64,000 nt of DNA from Enterobacter_D sp963521185 (GTDB lineage Bacteria > Pseudomonadota > Gammaproteobacteria > Enterobacterales > Enterobacteriaceae), in NCBI GenBank assembly GCA_963521185.1, contig CAUQTV010000014.1, forward strand, positions 1 to 64,000, written 5' to 3'. The translations under genes and the position numbers were made by a program. This document shows, piece by piece, positions 8,486 through 17,794 of this stretch (position 1 is its first letter; each line of letters begins with the position of its first letter). The notes beneath the pieces are model-generated. The model did no database searches. It worked only from the letters and a program-made list of their open reading frames with translations, and had not been told where the DNA came from.

Positions 8486-9993
8486 GCGCTCCCTCTGTCG
8501 GGTCTATTCTCGTCATTAAAGATGGCCAGTTCATCCCAGATAGCGTCAATACGCGCCGTTACCTCGGGATCCTTTTTAATCGGTCGCCCCCATTCACGCT
8601 GGGTTTCGCCGGGCCATTTATTGGTGGCATCCAGTCCCATTTTTGAACCCAATCCGGAAACCGGCGAGGCAAAGTCCAGGTAATCTATCGGTGTGTTTTC
8701 AACAAGCACCGTATCACGCGCCGGGTCCATGCGCGTGGTAATCGCCCAAATCACATCATTCCAGTCGCGGGCGTTCACATCGTCGTCGCAGACGATCACG
8801 AATTTGGTGTACATAAACTGGCGTAAAAACGACCATACGCCCATCATTACGCGTTTTGCATGGCCTGCATACTGCTTCTTCATGGTCACCACAGCCAGGC
8901 GGTACGAACACCCTTCCGGCGGCAGGTAGAAATCGACAATCTCCGGAAACTGCTTTTGCAAAATCGGCACGAAGACTTCGTTAAGCGCCACGCCCAGCAC
9001 CGCAGGCTCGTCGGGCGGACGTCCGGTGTAGGTCGAGTGGTAAATCGCATCTTCACGCTGGGTAATGTGCGTCACCGTGAAGACCGGGAAGCTATCTATT
9101 TCATTATAGTAACCGGTGTGGTCGCCATAAGGCCCTTCGGGTGCCATTTCGCCCGGCTCAATATAGCCTTCAAGGACGATTTCCGCACTGGCGGGCACCT
9201 CAAGATCGTTGGACAGGCATTTGACCACTTCCGTTTTGGTGCCACGCAGAAGGCCCGCAAAGGCATATTCGGACAGCGTATCCGGCACCGGCGTGACCGC
9301 GCCAAGAATGGTTGCCGGATCCGCACCCAGCGCCACCGCCACCGGGAAACGCTCACCCGGATGTGCCGCGCACCACTCCTGATAATCCAGCGCGCCGCCG
9401 CGATGCGACAACCAGCGCATGATCAATTTATTCTTGCCGATAAGCTGCTGGCGATAAATCCCCAGGTTCTGCCGCTCTTTGTGCGGCCCCCGGGTGACCG
9501 TCAGCCCCCAGGTGATCAGCGGCGCAGCATCTTCCGGCCAGCACTGCATAATCGGGATTTTCGTCAGATCAACCGCCTCGCCCTGCACGATTTTTTGCTG
9601 ACACGGCGCACCGCGCAGACGTTTTGTCGGCATATTGAGGACCTGCTTAAACTGCGGCAGCTTGTCGAAAAGGTCGCGAAAACCTTTCGGCGGTTCCGGC
9701 TCTTTCAAGAACGCCAACAGCTTGCCCACTTCCCGCAGCGCGCTGACGTCCTCCTGCCCCATACCCAACGCCACCCGCTTCGGCGTACCAAACAGGTTTA
9801 CCAGCACCGGCATCGAATAACCTTTCGGGTTTTCAAACAGCAAAGCAGGGCCGCCCGCGCGCAATGTGCGGTCAGCAATTTCTGTTATTTCCAGATGAGG
9901 ATCAACAGGAAGGGTAATGCGTTTGAGTTCGCCCTGCTGTTCGAGCAGCGCCAGAAAATCGCGTAGGTCGTGGTATTTCATGCAGTTAATCAT
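8482..9993 (-). CDS. ubiD: 4-hydroxy-3-polyprenylbenzoate decarboxylase UbiD
   Basis: 503 residues from ATG at 9993; a second ATG at 9981 (MKYHDLRDFL) is an alternative, and E. coli has the same pair of nearby starts. UbiD is the prenylated-FMN dependent decarboxylase of ubiquinone synthesis. Family hallmarks are RQNLGIYRQQ, the MRWLSHRGGA region, EGPYGDHTGYY and the Lys/Arg/Glu-rich centre typical of UbiD. It is operonic with fre and diverges from rfaH. Together with ubiE, ubiJ and ubiB it makes this window rich in ubiquinone genes. Confidence 0.97.
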   Translation of the reverse strand: MINCMKYHDLRDFLALLEQQGELKRITLPVDPHLEITEIADRTLRAGGPALLFENPKGYSMPVLVNLFGTPKRVALGMGQEDVSALREVGKLLAFLKEPEPPKGFRDLFDKLPQFKQVLNMPTKRLRGAPCQQKIVQGEAVDLTKIPIMQCWPEDAAPLITWGLTVTRGPHKERQNLGIYRQQLIGKNKLIMRWLSHRGGALDYQEWCAAHPGERFPVAVALGADPATILGAVTPVPDTLSEYAFAGLLRGTKTEVVKCLSNDLEVPASAEIVLEGYIEPGEMAPEGPYGDHTGYYNEIDSFPVFTVTHITQREDAIYHSTYTGRPPDEPAVLGVALNEVFVPILQKQFPEIVDFYLPPEGCSYRLAVVTMKKQYAGHAKRVMMGVWSFLRQFMYTKFVIVCDDDVNARDWNDVIWAITTRMDPARDTVLVENTPIDYLDFASPVSGLGSKMGLDATNKWPGETQREWGRPIKKDPEVTARIDAIWDELAIFNDENRPDRGSA

Positions 9994-10162
9994 GGCCTCT
10001 CTGTAAGCCTTTCATTATACGGCGAACGCTCGCGTGATGCTGTAATTTTGTTAAATAAGCGTAAAACTTGCCGTCATATCCCGTCGTTGACGATTATAAT
10101 CAACTTCGCTATCGCGTAATGATTTTGATATGCTTGCGCCCGAACATATGGGAAGAATGATT

Positions 10163-10651
10163 ATGCAAGCCTGGTATTTATTGTATTGCAAACGTGGACA
10201 ACTTCAGCGCGCTCAGGAGCATCTTGAACGCCAGGCCGTCAACTGCCTGACGCCCATGATTACGCTGGAAAAAATGGTTCGTGGCAAGCGCACCGAGGTC
10301 AATGAGCCTCTGTTCCCGAACTACTTATTTGTCGAATTTGACCCCGAAATCATCCATACCACCACCGTGAACGCCACGCGTGGTGTCAGCCATTTTGTGC
10401 GCTTTGGCACCAGCCCGGCGACCGTGCCCGCCACGGTGATTGCGCAGTTAGCCCTTTACCAGCCAGAAGACGTTACCGATCCTGACACGCCTTACGCAGG
10501 CGATAGCGTGGTGATCACCGAAGGTGCCTTCGAAGGCTTGCAGGCCATTTTCAGCGAGCCAGACGGTGAGGCGCGCTCTATGCTGCTGCTCAACCTGCTC
10601 AACCGGCAGGTGATGCAAAGCGTCAAAAACACCGACTTCCGTAAGGTCTGA
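10163..10651 (+). CDS. rfaH: transcription antitermination factor RfaH
   Basis: 162 residues from ATG at 10163, giving the conserved start MQAWYLLYCKRGQL; ATG at 10130 would add 11 atypical residues. RfaH is the NusG paralogue recruited at ops elements, which promotes expression of LPS core, capsule and similar long operons. The N-terminal NGN domain binds RNA polymerase (about 1-100). The C-terminal domain (about 113-162, SMLLLNLLNRQVMQSVKNTDFRKV) is the part that refolds from alpha hairpin to beta barrel. It converges on tatD with 6 bp between stops. Confidence 0.96.
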   Translation: MQAWYLLYCKRGQLQRAQEHLERQAVNCLTPMITLEKMVRGKRTEVNEPLFPNYLFVEFDPEIIHTTTVNATRGVSHFVRFGTSPATVPATVIAQLALYQPEDVTDPDTPYAGDSVVITEGAFEGLQAIFSEPDGEARSMLLLNLLNRQVMQSVKNTDFRKV

Positions 10652-10657
10652 CCCTCA

Positions 10658-11440
10658 TTAAAAAGCGATATCAAACAGTCGCTTAACGTTGTCATCCGTG
10701 GCCTCGCTTACCCTGCTTGCCGTTTCGCCACGCAGCCTCGCAATACGCTCAACGATGTGTCCCAGATGCGCAGGCTCGTTACGGCGTGACGCGGGTTTTG
10801 GTGAGAGATCGCGCGGCAACAGATAAGGCGCATCGGTTTCGACCAGCAGACGTTCCAGCGGAATATGCGGGACAACCTCGCACAGCGACTGCCCACGACG
10901 CTCATCGCAGATCCACCCGGTGATACCTAAATACAATCCGTGCGCGAGGCATTCATCCGCTTCAGCCTGGGTTCCGGTAAAGCAGTGCAATACCGCGCCG
11001 GGCAGCTTATCCAGCCATGGCGTTAACAGCGCCAGAAATCGTTCATGCGCGTCACGGCAGTGTAAAAACACCGGCATTGCGCGTTCAGCGGCAATCGCCA
11101 GCTGCGCGGTGAACGCGGCCTCCTGCTGATGTGGGGTGGAAAAATTACGATTGAAATCAAGGCCGCATTCGCCAATAGCGACCACTTCCGGCTTGCCCGC
11201 CAGCGCATAAATGCCCGCTGCCGTTTCATCGTTCCACTGGCTACTGTCATGCGGGTGCACACCCGCCGTTGACCAGCAGTGCAGGTAAAGCTCGGCCAGC
11301 TTTTGCGCCTCTTCGCTCTCATGCAGACTGGTGCCCGTCAGCAGCATGCCTTTCACGCCAGCGGCCACGGCGCGGACCACCACAGCATCATGGTCTTTAG
11401 CAAATTGCGGGCTGGTCAGATTGAGGCCAATATCAAACAT
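10658..11440 (-). CDS. tatD: 3'-5' ssDNA/RNA exonuclease TatD
   Basis: 260 residues from ATG at 11440 (MFDIGLNLTS); an ATG at 11452 would add four residues. It is a TIM-barrel metal-dependent nuclease of the TatD family, active on single-stranded DNA and RNA and not needed for Tat transport. Metal-site motifs are AGVHPHDS, GECGLDFNRN, HCRDAHERF, HCFTGT and ETDAPYL. It lies 42 bp downstream of tatC, but a hairpin with a T run (11456-11476) sits in that gap, so read-through is probably partial. Confidence 0.95.
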   Translation of the reverse strand: MFDIGLNLTSPQFAKDHDAVVVRAVAAGVKGMLLTGTSLHESEEAQKLAELYLHCWSTAGVHPHDSSQWNDETAAGIYALAGKPEVVAIGECGLDFNRNFSTPHQQEAAFTAQLAIAAERAMPVFLHCRDAHERFLALLTPWLDKLPGAVLHCFTGTQAEADECLAHGLYLGITGWICDERRGQSLCEVVPHIPLERLLVETDAPYLLPRDLSPKPASRRNEPAHLGHIVERIARLRGETASRVSEATDDNVKRLFDIAF

Positions 11441-11455
11441 GCATTCTCCCATATG

Positions 11456-11476
11456 AAAACCGCCCTTACGGGCGGT
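11456..11476 (-). terminator. hairpin terminator between tatC and tatD
   Basis: ACCGCCC and GGGCGGT arms (11459-11465 and 11470-11476) around a 4-nt loop are followed on the minus strand by four T residues. It would end or attenuate the tatABC transcript before tatD. Confidence 0.7.
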
Positions 11477-11482
11477 CAGCAG

Positions 11483-12250
11483 TTACTCTTCGGTGCTTTT
11501 CGTTTCAGCGTCTTCGTCGCCGCGAAAGCGTCGCTTCCCAACATAGAATCGCGAGAAGAACACGCCGATTTCAAACAGGCAATACATCGGGATCGCCAGT
11601 AAGGTTTGTGAGAAAACGTCCGGCGGCGTCAGCAGCATGCCGACGACAAACGCGCCAACCAGCACGTAAGGCCGTTTCTTGCGCAGATCTTCCGGCGTGG
11701 TGATCCCCATCCAGCAAAGCAGCACGATGGCAACCGGGACTTCAAATGACACGCCAAAGGCCATAAACAGCGCCATGACAAAATCAAGGTAGCTGGCGAT
11801 GTCCGTCGAAACCTGTACGCCGACCGGTGCCGTATGGGTTAAAAAACCAAACGCCAGCGGAAAAACGACGAAGTAGGCAAAGGCCATACCGATATAAAAC
11901 AGCAGCGAACTCGACACCAGCAGCGGGATCACCAGACGACGCTCATGTTTGTAAAGCGCAGGGGCCACAAACGCCCACACCTGGTAGAGGATAACCGGGG
12001 CGGACAGGATCAGCGACACCATAAAGGTTAGCTTGATCGGCGTGAAAAAGGGCGATGCCACATCGGTGGCGATCATTGTCGCGCCTTCCGGCATCTGCTT
12101 AATCAGCGGCGCGGACACCAGTTGATAGATGTCGTTAGCGAAATACACCAGCGCCAGAAAAATGGCAAAAACGGCAATAAAGCAGTTCAGCAGGCGCTTT
12201 CGCAGTTCAATCAGATGCGTAATCAGCGGTTGGGTATCTTCTACAGCCAT
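11483..12250 (-). CDS. tatC: Sec-independent protein translocase TatC
   Basis: 255 residues (E. coli 258). It is the six-helix inner-membrane receptor for twin-arginine signal peptides and forms the recognition core with TatB. Conserved elements are the cytoplasmic N-terminus with HLIELRKRLL, FVAPALYKHERR after the second helix, and a C-terminus of charged residues. Hydrophobic segments alternate regularly from about residue 20 to 230. It follows tatB by 2 bp. Confidence 0.97.
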   Translation of the reverse strand: MAVEDTQPLITHLIELRKRLLNCFIAVFAIFLALVYFANDIYQLVSAPLIKQMPEGATMIATDVASPFFTPIKLTFMVSLILSAPVILYQVWAFVAPALYKHERRLVIPLLVSSSLLFYIGMAFAYFVVFPLAFGFLTHTAPVGVQVSTDIASYLDFVMALFMAFGVSFEVPVAIVLLCWMGITTPEDLRKKRPYVLVGAFVVGMLLTPPDVFSQTLLAIPMYCLFEIGVFFSRFYVGKRRFRGDEDAETKSTEE

Positions 12251-12252
12251 GT

Positions 12253-12732
12253 CTACGATTTACCCCGTGTCGAAGGAGTAGATTCGGTTTCAGGTATAAC
12301 AGGCTCAGGGGTTTGAACCGGTGCGCTGGCCTGATGCTCAGCGGCTGCCGGGGTAACGCCCTGATGTTGCTCTTCGTTGCCTTTCACCAGCGGATTATGG
12401 ATGGTGTGCGCCTCATCACTCTCCTTTTCAGGATCGTTAGCGGTGTACGTGCGTTTCATCGACTCTGCCGCTTCACGCAGCTCATCCATGGACGCCTTCA
12501 GTTCTGGCGTCAAATTGTCCAGACTCGCCTTTTCGACTTTTTTCAGGCTGTCCTGAAACTCCTGGAGTTTCAGCTCCTGCGCCAGTTCATTTTGCACGGT
12601 GGTCGCCATCGATCGCAGTGCGCGAACCCAGCCCGCTACCGTTTTCACCGCCACCGGGAGTCGCTGCGGCCCCAGCACGATGAGGCCGATCACGAAGACC
12701 AGAATTAATTCACCAAAACCAATATCGAACAC
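12253..12732 (-). CDS. tatB: Sec-independent protein translocase TatB
   Basis: 159 residues, a little shorter than E. coli TatB (171); the difference is in the variable C-terminal tail. One N-terminal transmembrane helix (about 2-20, with Glu8) is followed by the conserved GPQRLP hinge (21-26), a long amphipathic helix and a Pro/Glu/Thr-rich tail. TatB partners TatC in binding twin-arginine precursors. Gaps to tatA (3 bp) and tatC (2 bp) show a single operon. Confidence 0.96.
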   Translation of the reverse strand: MFDIGFGELILVFVIGLIVLGPQRLPVAVKTVAGWVRALRSMATTVQNELAQELKLQEFQDSLKKVEKASLDNLTPELKASMDELREAAESMKRTYTANDPEKESDEAHTIHNPLVKGNEEQHQGVTPAAAEHQASAPVQTPEPVIPETESTPSTRGKS

Positions 12733-12735
12733 GAA

Positions 12736-12987
12736 TTACACCTGCTCTTTATCGTGACGCTTCGCGTCGTCTTTTTTCACGTCATCCTGCTTTTCAGCGA
12801 TGTTTTTCGCCGGAAAATCCGCGTCTTCGGAGGGCTTTTCCGTCTTGTCCTCATCACTCATGGCTTTTTTGAAACCTTTGATTGACGCCCCTAAATCGGA
12901 ACCAATAGAACCGAGTCGTTTGGTGCCAAACAGCAGTACAACGATGACCGCAATGATGAGTAACTGCCAAATACTGATACCACCCAT
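12736..12987 (-). CDS. tatA: Sec-independent protein translocase TatA
   Basis: 83 residues. It is the pore-forming subunit that oligomerises at substrate-loaded TatBC. The N-terminus GGISIWQLLIIAVIVVLLFG is a single membrane helix ending in the FG-TKRL hinge, followed by an amphipathic helix and an acidic/lysine-rich tail. It is the first gene of tatABC, 72 bp after ubiB on the same strand. Confidence 0.97.
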   Translation of the reverse strand: MGGISIWQLLIIAVIVVLLFGTKRLGSIGSDLGASIKGFKKAMSDEDKTEKPSEDADFPAKNIAEKQDDVKKDDAKRHDKEQV

Positions 12988-13059
12988 ACATGATCCTCTG
13001 TGATAGATGATGAATTTATCGGGCCTCAGTATACGTTACCCGGCCCGTCGTGAGCGACG

Positions 13060-14706
13060 TTAAATTGTGCGTGTTTTGCGCCAGCCAATCAGCCAGAACA
13101 CCAGCCCGGCGGCCATAATCCATGCGGGAGCGGTCTCCCAGTCTGGCCGGTTAATCAGTAATAATGTCCCACTCAGTATCAACGTTGCCCCAATGCCGAA
13201 CAGATAACGGGACTGCCCCTGACGCACAGTATTGACGTGCAGGTCGCGAGAGATTTGTTCTACGCTGCTCAGCAATTGCTTGTGCTGGCGCAGATTGTTG
13301 TACACCAGTTCAGGCAACTCTGGCATTTTCTCCACCCAGAACGGCGCTTTCTCTTTAAGCGCGCGCACCAGCGCCGGAATGCCGACCTGATCTTTGATCC
13401 AGGATTCGAGGAAAGGTTTCGCCGTTTTCCATAAATCGAGCTGCGGATAAAGCTGGCGCCCCACCCCTTCCACATACAGCAGCGTTTTTTGCAGCAGAAC
13501 CAGTTGCGGCTGCACTTCCATATTAAAACGGCGTGCGGTGTTAAACAGGTTCAGCAGCACATGTCCAAACGAGATTTCCGCCAGCGGCTTTTCAAAGATC
13601 GGCTCGCAAACGGTGCGGATGGCAAACTCGAATTCTTCAACGTTAGTATCCGGCGGCACCCAGCCCGAATCCACATGCAGTTCAGCCACCTTGCGGTAAT
13701 CGCGGTTGAAGAAAGCGATAAAGTTTTCAGCCAGATAGCGTTTATCTTCTTTATTCAGGGAGCCGACAATGCCGCAGTCAATGCCGATATATTGCGGATC
13801 GTCCGGGTGCTCGTAGCTGACAAAAATGTTGCCGGGGTGCATATCCGCATGGAAGAAGCTGTCGCGGAAGACCTGCGTGAAGAACACCTGCACGCCGCGC
13901 TCTGCCAGCAGCTTCATGTTGGTGCCGTTTTTCTCCAGCGCCACCACGTCGTTGACCGGGATACCGTAAATGCGCTCCATCACCAGCATGTCCTGGCTGC
14001 AATAATCGGAGTAGATTTCCGGTACGTAGAGCATCGGACTGTTTTCAAAATTACGCCGCAGCTGAATGGCGTTCGCCGCTTCACGCAGGAGATTCAGCTC
14101 GTCGATCAGCGTCTTTTCATATTCATGGACCACTTCCAGCGGACGCAGGCGACGCCCGTCCGGCAGCAGGCGCGGCACCCAACGTGCAAGACGGTAAATC
14201 AGGCGCATATCCGCTTTGATGACCGGCAGAATGTCCGGACGGATCACCTTAATGACCACTTCTTTGCCGTTCTCTTTCAGCCGGGCAGTGTGCACCTGCG
14301 CAATCGATGCGGACGCCAGCGGTTCAATACTGAAATCATCAAACCAGGTGTCAACCGGGAGGTTGCCCATCGCTTTTTCAATCTGGCGTTTTGCCAGCGC
14401 GCCATCAAACGGGGCGACGCGGTCCTGCAACATCGCAAGCTGATCGGCGATAACCGGCGGGAACAGGTCGCGGCGTGTCGACAGCATCTGCCCGAATTTA
14501 ATCCACACCGGCCCCAGCTCCTGCAACGCCAGCCGCAGTCGATGGCCTAACTCTTTATCTTTATGTCGATTTGGCATCCAGAACAGCATGCGCCGCCACA
14601 GTCGTAACGGCAGGGTAATGCGCATTCTGGGGATGAGCTCATCAAGCCCGTAACTCAAAAAAGTTTGGATGATGAAATAGAGGCGCCGAATTTCACCAGG
14701 CGTCAT
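13060..14706 (-). CDS. ubiB: ubiquinone biosynthesis regulatory protein kinase-like UbiB
   Basis: 548 residues. It is an ABC1/ADCK atypical kinase-like ATPase needed for ubiquinone synthesis. Family motifs: KFGQ at the start of the kinase-like domain (WIKFGQMLSTRRD), the alanine-rich loop ASASIAQVHTA replacing a glycine-rich loop, the lysine-containing VVIKVIRP, the catalytic-loop equivalent HADMHPGNIFV and the DFG-like IDCGIVG. Two hydrophobic helices form the C-terminal membrane anchor (about 500-540). It overlaps the ubiJ stop by an ATGA junction. Confidence 0.97.
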   Translation of the reverse strand: MTPGEIRRLYFIIQTFLSYGLDELIPRMRITLPLRLWRRMLFWMPNRHKDKELGHRLRLALQELGPVWIKFGQMLSTRRDLFPPVIADQLAMLQDRVAPFDGALAKRQIEKAMGNLPVDTWFDDFSIEPLASASIAQVHTARLKENGKEVVIKVIRPDILPVIKADMRLIYRLARWVPRLLPDGRRLRPLEVVHEYEKTLIDELNLLREAANAIQLRRNFENSPMLYVPEIYSDYCSQDMLVMERIYGIPVNDVVALEKNGTNMKLLAERGVQVFFTQVFRDSFFHADMHPGNIFVSYEHPDDPQYIGIDCGIVGSLNKEDKRYLAENFIAFFNRDYRKVAELHVDSGWVPPDTNVEEFEFAIRTVCEPIFEKPLAEISFGHVLLNLFNTARRFNMEVQPQLVLLQKTLLYVEGVGRQLYPQLDLWKTAKPFLESWIKDQVGIPALVRALKEKAPFWVEKMPELPELVYNNLRQHKQLLSSVEQISRDLHVNTVRQGQSRYLFGIGATLILSGTLLLINRPDWETAPAWIMAAGLVFWLIGWRKTRTI

Positions 14707-15308
14707 TTGCCCTCCAGTTTTTCCAACCGCTTGGTTAACGCATCAACCGAACGCACGACGGCAGCGGTTTCTTCCGTGAACCATGCGACTTCCAGCGCGC
14801 CCGGCGCCATGCGCCACTCCTGAGTAATGGCTTCACCCACATACTGCTGCTGGCGCTTTACGCCGTGGCGTAAAAAGCGCGCGCCGCTACGCAGCACGTT
14901 ACTGATGCCTTCCGCAGCGATGTCACCGGTATAGGGCGCAAGCAGCTCAGCCGCGTCGAACTCCGCCAGATCCATCAGTGCGACCAGATTTTGCACCACC
15001 TGGATATCACCCTGAACTTCAAGTTCACCGCTACGGATCAGGGTGGTGAGTTGCTGACGGTCGCTCAGCTTAGGCAGTACCCGAAGATGCGTGATCACCG
15101 AGCAGTCCGCTTCGCCTTCCCACTCGCCGAGCACATCAATCTGACGCTCGCTAAAGGCCAGAATCAGCGGGGATGAAAGCTCTTTGACTACCACGCGGAG
15201 CACTTTTCCTTGCAGGCGCTGGCGTGCGGGTTTCAGTGCCTGCGCGCGGTATAAAAAGGTATTGAGCACACGTTCAATTCCGGCGTTCATTAACGGCGTA
15301 AACGGCAT
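14703..15308 (-). CDS. ubiJ: ubiquinone biosynthesis accessory factor UbiJ
   Basis: 201 residues from ATG at 15308 (MPFTPLMNAGIE); an upstream ATG at 15353 would overlap the ubiE 3' end and add 15 atypical residues. The central part is an SCP2 sterol-carrier-like lipid-binding domain. UbiJ with UbiK assists the soluble Ubi metabolon. The C-terminal helix (ALTKRLEKLEGK) is a coiled-coil segment. It lies 13 bp after ubiE and is coupled to ubiB. In E. coli the 3' half of this gene also yields the RNA EsrE; I cannot judge that here. Confidence 0.94.
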   Translation of the reverse strand: MPFTPLMNAGIERVLNTFLYRAQALKPARQRLQGKVLRVVVKELSSPLILAFSERQIDVLGEWEGEADCSVITHLRVLPKLSDRQQLTTLIRSGELEVQGDIQVVQNLVALMDLAEFDAAELLAPYTGDIAAEGISNVLRSGARFLRHGVKRQQQYVGEAITQEWRMAPGALEVAWFTEETAAVVRSVDALTKRLEKLEGK

Positions 15309-15321
15309 CAGCAGGCTCCTG

Positions 15322-16089
15322 TCAGAACTTATAACCACGATGGAGCGCAACAATACCGGCCGTCATATTGTAGTAGTCCACATTGTCAAAACCGGCGTCC
15401 TGCATCATCGCTTTGAGCGTGTCCTGATCCGGATGCATGCGAATGGATTCGGCGAGGTAGCGGTAGCTTTCTGCGTCGCCCGCCACCAGCTCACCCACGC
15501 GCGGTAATACGTGGAAGGAGTAAGCGTCGTACGCTTTACTTAGCGGCTCGATGATCGGTTTGGAGAATTCAAGCACCAGCAAACGACCGCCTGGCTTTAA
15601 TACGCGGAACATGGAGCGCAGCGCTTTCTCTTTTTCCGTCACGTTACGCAGACCGAAAGAGATGGTGATGCAGTCGAAGGTGTTATCAGGGAATGGCAGC
15701 GCTTCGGCGTTGGCCTGCACATACTCCACATTCCCAATCACGCCGATGTTGCGCAGCTTTTCGCGCCCCATTTTCAGCATCGACTCGTTGATGTCGGCCA
15801 GCACCACACGCCCGGTTTCACCCACCAGACGCGAGAATTTCGCCGTCAAATCGCCCGTGCCGCCCGCAAGATCCAGGACTGTCTGACCACGGCGCACGCC
15901 GCTACAGTCGATGGTAAAGCGCTTCCATAAACGATGGATACCAAAGGACATCAGATCGTTCATGACATCATATTTTGCTGCCACAGAATGGAAGACGTGC
16001 GCGACCATGTCGGCCTTTTGCGTTTTGGCGACGGTCTGAAAACCAAAGTGCGTCGTTTCCTGTGAATTTGCTTGTGGATCTTCCGCCAT
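15322..16089 (-). CDS. ubiE: bifunctional demethylmenaquinone/2-methoxy-6-polyprenylbenzoquinol methyltransferase UbiE
   Basis: 255 residues. It is a class I SAM-dependent C-methyltransferase acting in both ubiquinone and menaquinone synthesis. SAM motif I is VLDLAGGTGDLT (about 75-86), preceded by the UbiE signature YDVMNDLMSFGIHRLWK; the second signature RVLKPGGRLLVLEFSKP is also intact. First gene of ubiE-ubiJ-ubiB. Confidence 0.98.
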   Translation of the reverse strand: MAEDPQANSQETTHFGFQTVAKTQKADMVAHVFHSVAAKYDVMNDLMSFGIHRLWKRFTIDCSGVRRGQTVLDLAGGTGDLTAKFSRLVGETGRVVLADINESMLKMGREKLRNIGVIGNVEYVQANAEALPFPDNTFDCITISFGLRNVTEKEKALRSMFRVLKPGGRLLVLEFSKPIIEPLSKAYDAYSFHVLPRVGELVAGDAESYRYLAESIRMHPDQDTLKAMMQDAGFDNVDYYNMTAGIVALHRGYKF

Positions 16090-16155
16090 CTCAGTGCCTG
16101 CTTATCAAGAAATAGTTGGTGAAGTGTAACAGATTGGGCGCAATTGCCCTACGTT

Positions 16156-17613
16156 TCAACCACCTTGTGAAACGCGTGTCGGGGCGTGATCCGCGCGGCC
16201 TGGCTCGGCTAATCCGTTGTCTTCGTTAGGTTCATCACTCGAACGCTGCCCGGCGCGCAGGCGGAACTCTTCATCCTGCGCGGCAGCCTGTTCCACCAAA
16301 TCCGGATTAATCTCCCGTTTCACCTCAACGCCGAGACCACGGAAAGCCTCAGCCTGCGCCAGAAGGTTGCCTCGCCCGGAAGTTAATTTCTTCATGGCCT
16401 GGCGGTAGTTATCCTGGGCTTTATCCAGCCCCTGCCCGATTGACGACATGTCATCCACGAACAGGCGCATTTTATCGTAGAGACGGCTGGCACGTTCCGC
16501 AATGTGCTGGGCGTTACGGCTCTGGTGCTCGTAGCGCCACAGGTTCGCCACCGTGCGTAGCGCCACCAGCAGCGTGGTGGGGCTGACCAGCATAATATTG
16601 TTTTTGAGCGCTTCGGTGATGAGTTCAGGCTGCCTGTCCAGCGCGAGCAAAAACGCAGGCTCCACCGGGATAAACATCAGCACATAGTCCAGCGAGCGCA
16701 GCCCCGGCAACTGTTGATAATCTTTACGGCCAAGCAGGCGAATGTGGTTACGCACCGAAGCAATGTGCTCCTGCAACGCACTTTCGCGGGTATATTCATC
16801 CTCGGCGTTAAAATAACGTTCGTACGCCACCAGCGTCATTTTGGCGTCAATGACGACGTCTTTGCCCTGGGGTAAACGCACGATCACATCCGGCTGCATT
16901 CTGGCCCGCGTGTCGGTTTCAATACTGACCTGGGTTTCATATTCATGGCCCTGACGTAAACCGGATGCTTCCAGCACGCGCGTCAGCACCACTTCGCCCC
17001 AGTTCCCCTGCGTTTTATTGTCGCCCTTTAGCGCTTTGGTGAGGTTGACCGCTTCCTGCGCCATCTGTGCGTTAAGCTGTTGCAGATTACGGATCTCATG
17101 CGCCAGCGTATGACGTTCCCGCGACTCCTGGCCGAAACTCTCCTGCACCTGCCGACGGAAGCCATCCAGCTGTTCACGCAGCGGCGTCAGCAGCCCGCCC
17201 AGACTCTGGCGATTTTGCTCATCCACCCGGCGGTTACTGTGCTCAAAAATGCGGTTAGCAAGGTTCTCAAACTGCTCGCTCAGGCGCTGCTCGCTGTTCA
17301 TCATCTGGCGGATTTTATCTTCGGCATGCAGCTGACTGGATTCGAGACGGGTAGTGACTTCACGCAGGTCGGCTTCCAGCGAACTGTTGATTTCGCGCTG
17401 GGTGCGCAATTCGTTGTTAAGCTGCTCACACTCGTCACGCCAGTGCTGGTGCTGTGCAATTTGCTGTCTGGCTGCGCTCAGTTCGATGTCCGTTTCCCGG
17501 CGCGCATCAAGGAAATCGGCCCGCTGTTGATCGGCACGCGATTTCGTCGCCAGCCATCCGACCAGCACCCCCATTAGCGCGGCAACGACGCTGAACACAA
17601 TCGAAATATCCAC
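16156..17613 (-). CDS. rmuC: DNA recombination protein RmuC
   Basis: 485 residues from a GTG at 17613 that has a GGGGG ribosome binding site about 5 nt upstream and aligns with the E. coli start; ATG at 17634 lacks such a site and adds seven residues. RmuC limits inversions at short inverted repeats. It has an N-terminal membrane helix, a long coiled coil (about 30-150), and a nuclease-like C-terminal domain with GNWGEVVLTRVLEASGL and VVIDAKMTLVAYERY. It starts next to the accessory chitinase block. Confidence 0.93.
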   Translation of the reverse strand: MDISIVFSVVAALMGVLVGWLATKSRADQQRADFLDARRETDIELSAARQQIAQHQHWRDECEQLNNELRTQREINSSLEADLREVTTRLESSQLHAEDKIRQMMNSEQRLSEQFENLANRIFEHSNRRVDEQNRQSLGGLLTPLREQLDGFRRQVQESFGQESRERHTLAHEIRNLQQLNAQMAQEAVNLTKALKGDNKTQGNWGEVVLTRVLEASGLRQGHEYETQVSIETDTRARMQPDVIVRLPQGKDVVIDAKMTLVAYERYFNAEDEYTRESALQEHIASVRNHIRLLGRKDYQQLPGLRSLDYVLMFIPVEPAFLLALDRQPELITEALKNNIMLVSPTTLLVALRTVANLWRYEHQSRNAQHIAERASRLYDKMRLFVDDMSSIGQGLDKAQDNYRQAMKKLTSGRGNLLAQAEAFRGLGVEVKREINPDLVEQAAAQDEEFRLRAGQRSSDEPNEDNGLAEPGRADHAPTRVSQGG

Positions 17614-17720
17614 AATCCCCCCTGCATTTATCACTCAGCGATGCAAAGTCAGATTGTGCTGTATAGATGTCCAGTTTGGAAGGGATTTCCTGTTCGTCGT
17701 GCGAGGCTCCTCGCAGAAGT

Positions 17721-17749
17721 GAAAAAGCCCCGGCATCTCTGCCGGGGCT
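17721..17749 (-). terminator. Rho-independent terminator of chiA
   Basis: AGCCCCGGC (17726-17734) and GCCGGGGCT (17741-17749) form a strong 9-bp stem, followed on the minus strand by TTTTT (17725-17721). It lies 46 bp after the chitinase stop. Confidence 0.88.
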
Positions 17750-17794
17750 GCGTGATGTCATCACGAGGGAGAAAGTCACGCAAATGAAAAGGGA

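Noticed and set aside
8860..9966. 368-codon frame opposite ubiD
   Set aside because: Antisense shadow of a well-conserved gene, low-complexity basic translation.
13489..14550. 353-codon frame opposite ubiB
   Set aside because: Antisense shadow; ubiB motifs on the other strand are complete.
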